Positions 35,171 to 44,542 of a DNA stretch of 64,000 bases are shown piece by piece. The notes beneath the pieces were generated by a model. It worked only from the letters and a program-made list of their open reading frames with translations, was not told where the DNA came from and searched no databases. How positions within the stretch are numbered: position 1 is the first letter of the stretch; each line of letters starts with the position of its first letter. Source of the DNA: Brachyspira hampsonii (GTDB lineage Bacteria > Spirochaetota > Brachyspiria > Brachyspirales > Brachyspiraceae); the NCBI RefSeq assembly GCF_002214805.1, contig NZ_CP019914.1, positions 2,046,001-2,110,000 on the forward strand. Reading direction: 5' to 3'. Position numbers and translations under genes: made by a program.

Positions 35171-36535
35171 TTATCTGAATAACTGTGTTATATCATTTAT
35201 AGTTATAAATATCGCAAGTGTTATTAAAAATGCGGCTCCTATTGCCTGTATTTTAGTTAATACTTTTCTGTCTATAGGTCTTCTCATTATAAGCTCTATA
35301 AATGAAAATACTATCATACCTCCGTCTACTACTGGAAGAGGAAGAAGATTCATTAAGAAAAGTATTAAACTTATAGTAGCAGTAAATGAAAGTATTGTTC
35401 TAAGTCTATACTCTATATCAACAGAAATAACCTGAGATGAAATCTGTATAATTCTTACAGGTCCTCCCAAATTCTCACGAACTGATAATTTTCCTGTGAA
35501 TAATAATTTCAAACCATTAATGTATGATATAATATAATTACCTGTTTCTTTGAAAGCTTCCGGTATAGATTTTGGAAAAGGTATTCCTGCAACTTTTTCA
35601 ACTCTCATAGGTGTGCTGTCAAACTCTATTCCCAAACTTCCGTAAGTGCCTATAGCTTTTGAAGTTATAGGTCTTGGTATAGCCTCTCTTGTAATCTCCT
35701 CACCATTTCTTATTACAGTGATATTAATTTTCTGAGAGGCATTATCCATAACTATAGGTCTGAAATCTGCTATATTATTGGCATTCATTCCATTAATAGA
35801 TATTATTTTATCTCCAGCCATAAGCCCCGCCTCAGAAGCAGCAGAATCAGCAATTACATTTTTTATTATTAGGTCATTTCCAAAGTATAAACCTAATGAC
35901 CTCTCTCCGCTTAAAGCCTTTAACATCTCAACAGAAGGTATTGTAATGTTTAAAGTTTCTTCGCCTCTGTTTAATGTGAAAGTTATATTTTCAGCAGCCT
36001 TTTGTATTGCCTCATCATTTATAGTTTTTAATATATCATTATCTGATTCTACTTTTACCCCATTTATAGCTGTAATAGTATCCCCACTTTGCAAACCATA
36101 TTCATAAGCTAATGTTATGCCTGATTTTGAATGCATATATCTTCCGTCTTTAAATACTGATACTGTAGGTGAATATAAATCTATTTTTGAAGGAAGAGAC
36201 ACCAATATTGTAAGAAGCAAAAAGGCAAATAAATAGTTAAAGAAAGGACCTGCAAAATAAACTATTATTCTTTTTAAAGGCGACATATTAAGAAAATCGC
36301 CTTCTTCTACTTTTCCGTCCTCTGCAATTTCACCTTTGAACTTACAGTATCCTCCGAAAGGAATGATTGAAAATCTGAAATCTATTCCTTTAATTTCTTT
36401 TTTAAAAAGTATAGGACCGAAACCTATAGAGAAAGCCTCAGCCTTTATTCCAACTGCTAAGCCTGCAAGCAAATGTCCCATTTCATGAACAAATACTAAT
36501 ACGCTCAGTAATATAATAGCACCTATCCAACTCAA
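35171..36535 (-). CDS. rseP: RIP zinc metalloprotease RseP (site-2 protease)
   Basis: The 454 residues start from TTG at 36535, with AGGAGG six bases upstream. The zinc motif HEMGH (VHEMGHLLAG) lies in the first helix near residue 18, and the third ligand region, NLLPLPVVDGG, near 395. Two PDZ domains are visible in the periplasmic part: GLQSGDTITAINGVKV and GLMAGDKIISINGMN. Four membrane helices are predicted. RseP cleaves membrane proteins such as anti-sigma factors or signal-peptide remnants. No rpoE/rseA genes are nearby. Confidence 0.94.
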   Translation of the reverse strand: MSWIGAIILLSVLVFVHEMGHLLAGLAVGIKAEAFSIGFGPILFKKEIKGIDFRFSIIPFGGYCKFKGEIAEDGKVEEGDFLNMSPLKRIIVYFAGPFFNYLFAFLLLTILVSLPSKIDLYSPTVSVFKDGRYMHSKSGITLAYEYGLQSGDTITAINGVKVESDNDILKTINDEAIQKAAENITFTLNRGEETLNITIPSVEMLKALSGERSLGLYFGNDLIIKNVIADSAASEAGLMAGDKIISINGMNANNIADFRPIVMDNASQKINITVIRNGEEITREAIPRPITSKAIGTYGSLGIEFDSTPMRVEKVAGIPFPKSIPEAFKETGNYIISYINGLKLLFTGKLSVRENLGGPVRIIQISSQVISVDIEYRLRTILSFTATISLILFLMNLLPLPVVDGGMIVFSFIELIMRRPIDRKVLTKIQAIGAAFLITLAIFITINDITQLFR

Positions 36536-36752
36536 ATTTAACCTCCTAAATTTATTATAAATTTTATATACTTATTAATAATAATTACTAATAAGTATAT
36601 ATTTAATATAAATTTATTTCAATATGTTTTTATAAAATTATTAACATAATATATTATAATTTAATAATTTACAATAGTTTTACATTATGTGTTTTTTAAA
36701 TATAACAAAAAGTATTGACAAAAGATATTAAATTTGTTAAATTTTTTTATAT

Positions 36753-37349
36753 ATGAAGAAATTATTAATTATACTATTATCAGCATGCCTATTTATATAC
36801 GGATGTAATTATAAAGCATTAAATCCTGTAAGTACGAATACTTCAAGTGAAAATACCGAAAATTCAGAAGATAATCAGGATACTAATGCAGTTACTAAAG
36901 TTATGTATTTTAAGTTTAAAGTATCAGGAAAATCTTCTAATAAAAAATTTAAAGTTTCAAATGAAGATATTTATCCTAGAGAAGTAAGCATACAAAATTA
37001 TTATAATAATATGACATATACTTATACAGGAAAATGGGGTGATCCCGGTTATGTTGCTATTTATTATTTTTGTGATGACAAAATAGGAAACAGTATGAGT
37101 ATTCCTTTTTATGTAGGAGATTCTAAATTACAAGTATCATACAATGATAAAAATACAGAGATAACTTTTAATGGATATATTTGGATTCTAAATTCTGGAA
37201 AAGGCTTTTGTAGAAATGATTTCTCCGTTACTATACCTATAAGTAATTTTGATTAAAACAAATATAATAATACTGCTTTAATATCTATAGTTTTATATCC
37301 GGATAATTATACATACAAATGTACATTTGACGGATTTGAGGCAAAATAA
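36753..37349 (+). pseudogene. Lipoprotein gene interrupted by an in-frame TAA
   Basis: The first 167 codons encode a lipoprotein: signal ending FIYGC (Cys18), a Ser/Asn/Glu linker and a beta-rich domain (MTYTYTGKWGDPGYVAIYYF). A TAA stops the frame at 37254-37256. The same frame stays open for 30 further codons (NKYNNTALISIVLYPDNYTY then KCTFDGFEAK) to a TAA at 37347. That extension continues the beta-strand pattern, so I read this as one gene broken by a single nonsense change. The shorter protein could still be made. TTGACA lies at 36715, but no Shine-Dalgarno is visible before the ATG. No known family. Confidence 0.6.
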
Positions 37350-37408
37350 TTTATTTTTGTTTATATCTTCTTATATTATCCGATCATAATTATTTACAAA
37401 GATTTTAT

Positions 37409-37436
37409 TTGATTATATAGAAAATTACTGTATAAT
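37409..37436 (+). promoter_or_regulatory. Promoter of the CHAT-amidase-rsmI operon
   Basis: TTGATT (37409-37414) and TATAAT (37431-37436) are separated by 16 bp, with TG directly before the -10 box. It lies 44 bp before the CHAT gene. Confidence 0.55.
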
Positions 37437-37479
37437 AAATAATTATTGTTTGTACTTAAAAAAGAAGATATTTAATTAA

Positions 37480-38805
37480 ATGGCATATAAATCATATATT
37501 ATAACTCAAAATAGAGAATACTTTTTATCTCATAGCATAGAATATATTTCTTTAAAAAATACTTCTGTAAAAAAGATTTTGAAAGCTATTAAAAAAGATG
37601 AAAGTTATATAAATATATTTTTATATGATAATGAAAAAAATAAATTATATGGTTATTATGAAATTGATTTAAATAATAAAAATAATGAAACATCAAGCAA
37701 AGACTATACAAATATTTATATAACTGATAATTATAAAAGAAGGCGAGGAATATATTATAAGTTAGAAGATAAGTATTCAGATTTTGCAATATATGAAATA
37801 GATTCTAAGACATTTTCCAAATTAAGAGATAGATTAATACTTTTAAATGATAATATTTCGCAGACATTTTTTTCATGTTCTATAAATGATAATATTTTCA
37901 AATATCAATCTGTAGAAACATATCCTTCTCTTTATGTGGCAGAATACGAAAAGCATTTTGATAATAAGGCTTATGAAAGTATATATAACGAATATCTTCG
38001 TTTATTAAAATATTCAAATAGCGAAAATAATAGTATAGACAGATATATAGAACTTGGAAGTTATTTAATGAATATGCTCTTTCCAGAAAAAGATTTCAGA
38101 GAACATTTGCTTGATGGATTTAGAATAGTTTATCTTAATCTTGACAATAAAGCATACAGCATTCCTTGGGATATACTTTCTTTTAATGGTAAATTTTTAT
38201 CCGAAAATATAATTTTTTCATATAATAATGCATCTAATGTTTTGCATAATAAGAAAATTGACAATAAAAAATTAAAGATGGCTATTATTTCAATACCAAA
38301 TGAAGATATTGTATATGATAAACAAGAGATAGATTCTATTTTGTCATTGCAAAATAATATAAAAAATATAGAAATAGATTTATATAAAAAAGAGCATAAT
38401 TATTTTGAGTTTGTTAAAATATTGGAAAGTTATGATATAGTGCATATTATCACTCATGGATATAAGGACGGAATAAAATTGAGTGAGGATTATATACTAA
38501 ATTCGGTAGCGGCATTACAAAATCCTCCTTCACTTATTTTTATTAATGCATGCAATATGGAAGAAGCTGATAACAAATTAACAAAATCACTTCTTTCTTC
38601 TGGGGTAAGCACAGTAATATCCGGTATTGGTTCTTTAGCCGATGGTATGTATTTAGATTTTATTTACAGTTTTTATAGTAATTTACTTCATAGGCATGCT
38701 AGAATAAATACAGCACAGGCATATTATTTTGCTTATGTAGAAGTTAAAGAATTCTATAAAGGGTTTATACGATATAGATTTAATGGAGTTCCTGTATATG
38801 TTTAA
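37480..38805 (+). CDS. CHAT-domain (caspase-like) putative cysteine protease
   Basis: This is a 441-residue soluble protein. The C-terminal half is a CHAT peptidase domain: AYSIPWDILSFNGKFLSE, the catalytic His in DIVHIITHG (His326), the catalytic Cys in LIFINACN (Cys358), GVSTVISGIGSLADGM and a terminal YRFNGVPVYV. Both residues of the dyad are present, so it should be an active protease. The N-terminal 190 residues match nothing I know and lack clear TPR repeats. CHAT proteases act in CRISPR type III-E, CBASS-like and other suicide systems. Here the partner is an amidase gene whose start lies inside its last codons. Native substrate unknown. Confidence 0.8.
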   Translation: MAYKSYIITQNREYFLSHSIEYISLKNTSVKKILKAIKKDESYINIFLYDNEKNKLYGYYEIDLNNKNNETSSKDYTNIYITDNYKRRRGIYYKLEDKYSDFAIYEIDSKTFSKLRDRLILLNDNISQTFFSCSINDNIFKYQSVETYPSLYVAEYEKHFDNKAYESIYNEYLRLLKYSNSENNSIDRYIELGSYLMNMLFPEKDFREHLLDGFRIVYLNLDNKAYSIPWDILSFNGKFLSENIIFSYNNASNVLHNKKIDNKKLKMAIISIPNEDIVYDKQEIDSILSLQNNIKNIEIDLYKKEHNYFEFVKILESYDIVHIITHGYKDGIKLSEDYILNSVAALQNPPSLIFINACNMEEADNKLTKSLLSSGVSTVISGIGSLADGMYLDFIYSFYSNLLHRHARINTAQAYYFAYVEVKEFYKGFIRYRFNGVPVYV

Positions 38806-39826
38806 ATTTATCAGATTTATTTATTTATTGGTAATAATAATAGCATTTACATCTTGTAATGATGAGAATATAACACCTATAAGAACTAGGAAAATAGCTC
38901 CTAAGGTTTCAAGTGCTTTTAAATCTCCTGCATATAATTTAAGAATAAAATATATTATACTTCATTATACCGCTTTAAATGATGATTTATCTTTTAAGGT
39001 ATTAACTGATCCGGGTGTATCTGCACATTATCTTATAACTACAAAAAAAGATGAGCCTATATATAAACTTGTTGATGATAATGACAGAGCTTGGCATGCG
39101 GGGGTTACTATGTTTGATAACAGACTTACTATGAATGATACTTCTATTGGTATAGAAATAGTAAATTTAGGATTTCTAAGAAAGGTTACAAATACTTATG
39201 AAGATTTAAGAAGAATGACAAAAAAACAAAGAGAAGATTTATTTTTTATTCCTTATGATGAGTATATAGAATTTGAGGAGAGCCAGATAGAAAAGGTGGC
39301 ATATTTGCTTAAAGAGTTAACAGAGAAATATGGAATAAAGCCTTATAATATATTGGGGCATTCGGATATAGCTCCATATAGGAAAAAAGACCCAGGACCT
39401 AAATTCCCATGGAAAAGACTTCATGATGAATATAATTTAGGTATGTGGTATGATGAGTATGATTACAGCAACTTTTTAAATGATAATGAATATAGAAAAG
39501 CAAAAGTAATGGATATAAAAGAAGAGTTTATAAAATACGGATATACAAGTATGCCTACAAATAATGTTTGGGATTTTGATTCCAGAAAGGTGCTTTATGC
39601 TTTTCAATGTCATTTCCGACCTGAAAAAATAGATGGAAATATTGATAATGAAACTTATGCTGTTATTAGAGCTTTAAATCTTAAAGTTAAGAAGATTAAT
39701 GAAATGGAAGAGCGTTCTAAAGCTAATAACTTCCTTACTAATACATTCTTTACTAATATATTTATAAGCAATAACATAATAAACACAAATTGGAGTTACA
39801 ATACAAATACTTCATTAAGGAAATAG
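38798..39826 (+). CDS. N-acetylmuramoyl-L-alanine amidase lipoprotein (AmiD-like)
   Basis: I start it at ATG 38798, where a compact lipoprotein signal (FKFIRFIYLLVIIIAFTSC) begins; GGAG is nine bases upstream, inside the CHAT gene, and the two frames overlap by eight bases. The amidase_2 domain has zinc ligands in IILHYTAL, RAWHAG and ILGHSDIAPYRKKDPGP. A C-terminal peptidoglycan-binding-1 domain follows: SRKVLYAFQCHFRPEKIDG then NIDNETYAVI. This layout matches E. coli AmiD, an outer-membrane amidase that cleaves muropeptides. The asparagine-rich tail is low complexity. Confidence 0.88.
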   Translation: MFKFIRFIYLLVIIIAFTSCNDENITPIRTRKIAPKVSSAFKSPAYNLRIKYIILHYTALNDDLSFKVLTDPGVSAHYLITTKKDEPIYKLVDDNDRAWHAGVTMFDNRLTMNDTSIGIEIVNLGFLRKVTNTYEDLRRMTKKQREDLFFIPYDEYIEFEESQIEKVAYLLKELTEKYGIKPYNILGHSDIAPYRKKDPGPKFPWKRLHDEYNLGMWYDEYDYSNFLNDNEYRKAKVMDIKEEFIKYGYTSMPTNNVWDFDSRKVLYAFQCHFRPEKIDGNIDNETYAVIRALNLKVKKINEMEERSKANNFLTNTFFTNIFISNNIINTNWSYNTNTSLRK

Positions 39827-39834
39827 GATTATAT

Positions 39835-40509
39835 ATGCTTACTGTTTACATTGCTGCAAGAGATATAGGGAATTACAAAGATAATACTGAAAGATTAAAG
39901 GAAGTTTTAATTGAAAGTGATATTGTTTTAGTTGAAAGTTTTAGAGAAGCTACAACTCTTTTTAAAGTACTTAATATAGATAAAAACAAAGAATGTTTAA
40001 TAGAGTTTAGCGAACACACAAAAAAATCTAAAGATATTGATGAAATAATTACAAAGATTATAAACTGTAAAACGGTTACTCTTATAAGTGATTGCGGCAC
40101 TCCTATATTGGAAGATCCGGGAAGGCTTTTGCTTGAGTATTGTTATTCTCATAATATAAGGGTTCGTCCTATAGCAGGTGTAAGCAGTGTTACAGCAGCT
40201 ATTATGTGTCTGCCTTTTAATTTCAAAGAATTTTATTATGCTGGGCTTTTGCCGCGTGATGACAGAGAACGTGAAAAAAAATTATTATATTTAAAAAGAT
40301 TAAATGTGCCTATTATAATATTAGATACTCCATACAGATTAGGGAAAGTTCTTAATGCAATCAGAAAAGTGTATTCAAAAGATAAAGAAATAGCACTATG
40401 TTTAGATATTACAACCGAAAGAGAAGAAATTATTATAGATAGAGTATCAGATATATATAATAAATATCAGGACAGCAAAAAAAGAGAATTTGTTATTGTT
40501 ATAAGCTAA
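39835..40509 (+). CDS. RsmI-like 16S rRNA 2'-O-methyltransferase (divergent)
   Basis: I start it at ATG 39835 (224 residues), eight bases after the amidase stop, with AGGA upstream. It has the tetrapyrrole-methylase fold seen in RsmI: LISDCGTPILEDPGRLLLEYC and VRPIAGVSSVTAAIMCL are good matches, as is IILDTPYRL. The usual N-terminal TPIGNL and EDTR motifs are altered to ARDIGNYKD and ESFREAT, so it may be a paralogue with another target. RsmI methylates C1402 of 16S rRNA. It closes the CHAT-amidase transcript. Confidence 0.72.
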   Translation: MLTVYIAARDIGNYKDNTERLKEVLIESDIVLVESFREATTLFKVLNIDKNKECLIEFSEHTKKSKDIDEIITKIINCKTVTLISDCGTPILEDPGRLLLEYCYSHNIRVRPIAGVSSVTAAIMCLPFNFKEFYYAGLLPRDDREREKKLLYLKRLNVPIIILDTPYRLGKVLNAIRKVYSKDKEIALCLDITTEREEIIIDRVSDIYNKYQDSKKREFVIVIS

Positions 40510-40517
40510 TTTCTTAT

Positions 40518-40715
40518 ACGCACGCAGAGTAATACTAAAAATATAAGTTTTATTATTAATAGAATTCAAATTTTTTTATAAAAATGCATTTACCGTGCGT
40601 TTAGTGAAATTTTTAAATTTAAAAATAACTTGGGTGGGTGCTGATAAATTAGTATAAATAAAAAGAGAAAATAATATTATAATTCAAATGTAGATAATAA
40701 GTCTATAGGGCGGGG
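40518..40715 (+). repeat. Palindromic intergenic element, copy B (3' half)
   Basis: ACGCACG, a CAGA bulge and GTAA (40518-40532) pair with TTACCGTGCGT (40590-40600). The right arms AACTTGGGTGGGTGCT and GGGCGGGG (40708-40715) follow. It starts nine bases after the rsmI-like stop. The 356-bp gap to the Mrr-like gene otherwise shows only AT-rich sequence. Confidence 0.8.
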
Positions 40716-40865
40716 AATTAGGATAAATTTAAAATTAAAAAATAATTTAGTAAGCATACTTTTTTATTAAAACAATAACAGAAATTATAAAAAATTTATC
40801 ATTTAATTTAGATATAATTTTATTAGAAATTTAAATACAAAGCAAAGTGTTATTTAAATTTGATA

Positions 40866-41762
40866 CTATATTATCACATCGTAAATATTTCTAGTTTCAA
40901 GAACTTTTACTCCAACTTCATATTCACGCATATATTTAGCAAGTCTGTATCCGTTTATCAGAATTATTTTTACATCTTTTAATTCTTCTACAACCTTCTT
41001 AGCCTGCGGAGTATAATCTGAAGTAGTTATAAAAATTCCTCTGTTTATGCCATTAACATTTTTAAGCCCATGAGCAAATTTTGTTATTTCAGTATCATTA
41101 ACTTTATTATTTTCTTTATAGCATTTGCATTGTACACCTATCATATCAAAACCGAATTTATCCATAGTAAGAGTACCGTCAATTCCTCTGTCTCCGCTTC
41201 CGCCTGTTCTGTACTTCTTACCGTATCCCATTTTCTCAAGCAGTTCCAAACATATATTTTCAAATTTAGTGCCTTTATCAACAGAGCTTTCACCCATATA
41301 CTGAAGCCTGTCAAGTATATCTTTCTCTACGCTTTCATAATACTCTTCTATGCTTTTTTCTATCTCGTTTCTATTTTCATCTTCTTCTGCTTCTTCTATT
41401 TCGTCAATATCATAATTTGAATTATTTTTGCTGTTTTCTAAATAAGGCGTTTTTTCTTTTAATGTTTTTAAATCAAAGTTAGGGTTTTCTTCATAGAATT
41501 TTTTACCGAAGTCAGTTATTTGATATACTCCCTTATCGGTGTTTTCTATTAACTGAGCTTTTTTTAAAACAACTAAAGACCAATGAATTCTAGAATTAAA
41601 TTTATTATATCCATTTTTTGTTATCAAATTAAAGTCTTCATCAGATGTGTTGGTATACTCTTTTAATTTGCTGTATGTATCTTTTCTATGTGCTGGTCTA
41701 TTTATGTCATAAAAAAATTTTAATACATATTTATCATAATCTCTATATTTTAAAAGTGCCAT
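40866..41762 (-). CDS. Mrr-family restriction endonuclease-like protein
   Basis: The 298 residues have the two-domain Mrr layout. The N-terminal winged helix (VLKFFYDINRPAHRKDTYSKL; VVLKKAQLIENTDKGVYQITDFGKKF) covers about 10-95, then comes an acidic linker with many Glu. The C-terminal Mrr_cat PD-(D/E)XK nuclease contains FENICLELLEKMGY, GDRGIDGTL and VQCKCYKE (Asp and QxK active-site residues), then GIFITTSDYTPQAKKVVEE and LINGYRLAKYM. Mrr nucleases cut methylated DNA or act under stress. No methyltransferase is beside it, fitting a type IV-like enzyme. It lies between palindromic elements B and C, and a 3' fragment is duplicated at 31834-32173. Confidence 0.85.
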   Translation of the reverse strand: MALLKYRDYDKYVLKFFYDINRPAHRKDTYSKLKEYTNTSDEDFNLITKNGYNKFNSRIHWSLVVLKKAQLIENTDKGVYQITDFGKKFYEENPNFDLKTLKEKTPYLENSKNNSNYDIDEIEEAEEDENRNEIEKSIEEYYESVEKDILDRLQYMGESSVDKGTKFENICLELLEKMGYGKKYRTGGSGDRGIDGTLTMDKFGFDMIGVQCKCYKENNKVNDTEITKFAHGLKNVNGINRGIFITTSDYTPQAKKVVEELKDVKIILINGYRLAKYMREYEVGVKVLETRNIYDVII

Positions 41763-41843
41763 AATTAAAAAACTCCTATTACTTCATTTAAAAATCATAC
41801 TTCAATAATTACTTTTTTACAATGTTTTTTATCTTATTCTAAA

Positions 41844-42222
41844 ACCCCACCCTTTATTCTATGCTGCTTAAACAGATAATTTTACTTTTATTTTCTTTGA
41901 AGCCTTATTAGAATTTATAGCACCCACCCAAGTTTTTTTAAATTTGATGTGTTTTTACCGCACGCAGAGTAATATTAAAAATATTAGTTTTATTATTGAT
42001 GCAATTAAAATTTATTATAAAAATGCATTCACCGTGAGGTATATGCATTATAAATTTAAATAAATCTTGGGCGGGCGTGCTTTTATAATTTAAGTTTTTA
42101 ATATAAATAAAATTGTTAATTGATATTAAAGCTATAAATTCTAAAGGTCGTGTTTTTAAATAAATCAAAAAAGTAAAATTTTATTTTAGATTATATTAAA
42201 AAAATTATATCAGCTTTTTTGC
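41844..42222 (+). repeat. Palindromic intergenic element, copy C (full, with tail)
   Basis: Outer left arm ACCCCACCCTTTATT (41844-41858), middle left arm AGCACCCACCCAAG...AAATTT (ends 41944), inner stem around CCGCACGCAGAGTAA and TTCACCGTGAGG, middle right arm AAATTT...CTTGGGCGGGCGTGC and a degenerate outer right arm TAAAGGTCGTG (near 42143). A 70-base tail matches copy A. This occupies most of the 592-bp gap before the BspA-like gene. Confidence 0.8.
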
Positions 42223-42354
42223 AGATGCTAAAGCAGACTTTGTCAAGCTGCAAAAAGACAAATGCTATAATTTATTTAGTATAATAACAATTTGAAAATT
42301 GCAAAATATATCAAAAAATATAAAATAACATAAAAGCAATTAGTACATATAATT

Positions 42355-44178
42355 ATGAAATACAAACCGCAAACAAGAGAAGAATTACAAAAGTTAGTGC
42401 AAGATGAAAACATATATTTGGGTGATATTGATACTAGTTTAATAAAAGATATGATAAGGTTATTTGAAAATAGTAATAGAGAAAATTTTGATGGAATTGA
42501 AACTTGGGATACTTCTAATGTTACAGATATGTCAGATATGTTTATGGGAGCTGTAAACTTTAATTCAAATATAAATAATTGGAATGTTTCAAAAGTTACT
42601 AATATGTTCGGGATATTTTAAAGTGCTAAAAACTTTAATCAGCCATTAAATGAGTGGAATGTATCTAATGTAACAAATATGGAATTTATGTTTTCTGAAG
42701 CTCAAAATTTTAATCAGCCTTTAGACAAATGGAACACTTCTAAAGTTATTAGTATGAGATGTATGTTTTATAAAGCTGTAAATTTTAATCAGAATTTAAA
42801 TAATTGGGATACTTCTAATGTAAAAAATATGAAGAGTATGTTTTCAAAGGCTTATAATTTTAATCAGTCTCTTAATAATTGGAATGTCAGCAAAACAGAA
42901 AAAATGCTCGGTATGTTTGAGAATGCTTATAACTTTAATCAGCCGCTTGATAAATGGGATACATCTAATGTTTTATATATGAACTATATGTTTTTTAATG
43001 CTAAAAGTTTTAATCAGGATATTGGAAACTGGAATGTTTTTAATGCAATTAGTATGTCATATATGTTTAGTGGTGCGGAGAGTTTTAATCATTCTATAGA
43101 AAATTGGATTATTAATGAAGCTTGTTTTATGAAGGAGTTTTTTTCGGGTGCTTCTTCTTTTAAGAATGTGAAGTCTATATTAAATATTTATTTTCTTTCC
43201 AAAGGAAGTGATAGAAAAAAACTTTTATTAATGCTTGAAAACTGCGATATAAAAGAAGTGTATAAAGAAGTTCTAAAATATAATAAACTTAAAGATTTTA
43301 CAAAAAAGTTAGAGAATGTTTATTATGAAGAATTAAAAGAATTAATTGATAATAAAGAAGATATTATAAAAGAATACAAAAAATTAAAGGCTAATAATAT
43401 CAAATTAAAAGAAAATGAAAAATATCAACCTAAAGATAAAATAGAATTATTAAAATTAATAAAAGAAAAAGTAAAATTGAATAAAATAGATACTAGCCTA
43501 ATAACTGACATGTCTGGATTATTTCAAAACTCAAAACTTAAAAAATTTGACGGCATTGAAACTTGGGACACTTCAAATGTTGAAGATATGCATAACATAT
43601 TTAGAGGAGCTATATATTTTAATCATAATATAGAAAATTGGAATGTATCTAATGTTATTAATATGGAATATATGTTTTCAGGCTGTACTAGATTTAATCA
43701 GCCTCTTAATAATTGGGACGTTTCTAATGTAAAGTATATGAGTTTTATGTTTTCAGATTGTGAAAGTTTTGACAGTGATTTAAGCAGATGGAATACATCT
43801 AATGTAGAAATAATGGCCTTTATGTTTAAAAGTGCATATTCTTTTAATCAGGATATTTCTAAATGGAATGTAAGCAAAGTAAAATATACTGATGCTATGT
43901 TTAAAGATGCTAAGAGTTTTAATCAGCCTTTAAATGATTGGGATATGAGTAATATTGAATCTATAAGTGGAATGTTTCATAGTGCTTCAAACTTTAATCA
44001 GCCTTTAGATAAATGGAAGCTATCTAATATTAAAAATATATCATTTGCATTTTATAACTGCTCAAGTTTTAATCAGGATTTAGAATCTTGGAAATTGTCA
44101 AATGAGGTTAATATGAAATATGCTTTTTCAGATTCGCTTGTAGAAAAACATGAACCTTCTTGGTATATAGAAAATTAA
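42355..44178 (+). pseudogene. BspA-like (DUF285) repeat protein gene with one in-frame stop
   Basis: A 608-codon frame is broken only by TAA at 42619-42621, where the repeat reads MFGIF-stop-SAKNFNQPL. The stop falls at a variable position of the repeat, so one base change explains it. The protein is made of about 25-residue units of the type NWDTSNVxxMxxMFxxAxxFNQPL, the BspA/DUF285 family often linked to surface proteins. Two repeat blocks, each introduced by the same capping segment (FDGIETWDTSNV), flank a lysine-rich helical linker near residues 275-355. No signal peptide is seen. An internal ATG at 42679 could give a 499-residue product. No clear Shine-Dalgarno precedes 42355. Confidence 0.8.
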
Positions 44179-44196
44179 AAAATAAAATTTTATTCT

Positions 44197-44510
44197 AAAA
44201 CCCGCCCTTTATTCTATGCTGCCTAAAAAGATAATTTTACTTTTATTTTCTTTGAAGCCTTATTAGAAATTACAGCACCCACCCAATTTTTTTTAAATTT
44301 CGTACTAATTTTATCGCACGCAGAATGAGTTAAAAAATACAGCTTATTTGATATTCAAATTTTTATTATATTTTTAATTCAGTTTACCGTTCGTTAAATG
44401 AATTCTAAATTTAATTAACACTTGGGCGGATGCTAAAATTTAAAATTAGGCTATAAAGATAATATAATATTACAATTTAAAATAAAGCTCTAAATTTTAA
44501 AGGGCGGGGT
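44197..44510 (+). repeat. Palindromic intergenic element, copy D (full)
   Basis: Left arms AACCCGCCCTTTATT and GCACCCACCCAATTTTTTTTAAATTT are mirrored by AAATTTAATTAACACTTGGGCGG and AAAGGGCGGGGT (ends 44510), around TCGCACGCAGAATGAG and TTTACCGTTCG. It begins 19 bp after the BspA-like gene. Confidence 0.8.
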
Positions 44511-44542
44511 ATGTAATTAATTTTTTAAAAATTTACCTGAAA

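Noticed and set aside
41938-42168. A 76-codon minus-strand frame inside element C
   Set aside because: It lies wholly in the palindromic repeat, has no ribosome-binding site, and is not kept in the other copies.
37254-42621. In-frame TAA codons read as recoding or a changed genetic code
   Set aside because: TAA ends most genes in the window normally, and neither site has a structured element after it. Single nonsense changes explain both.
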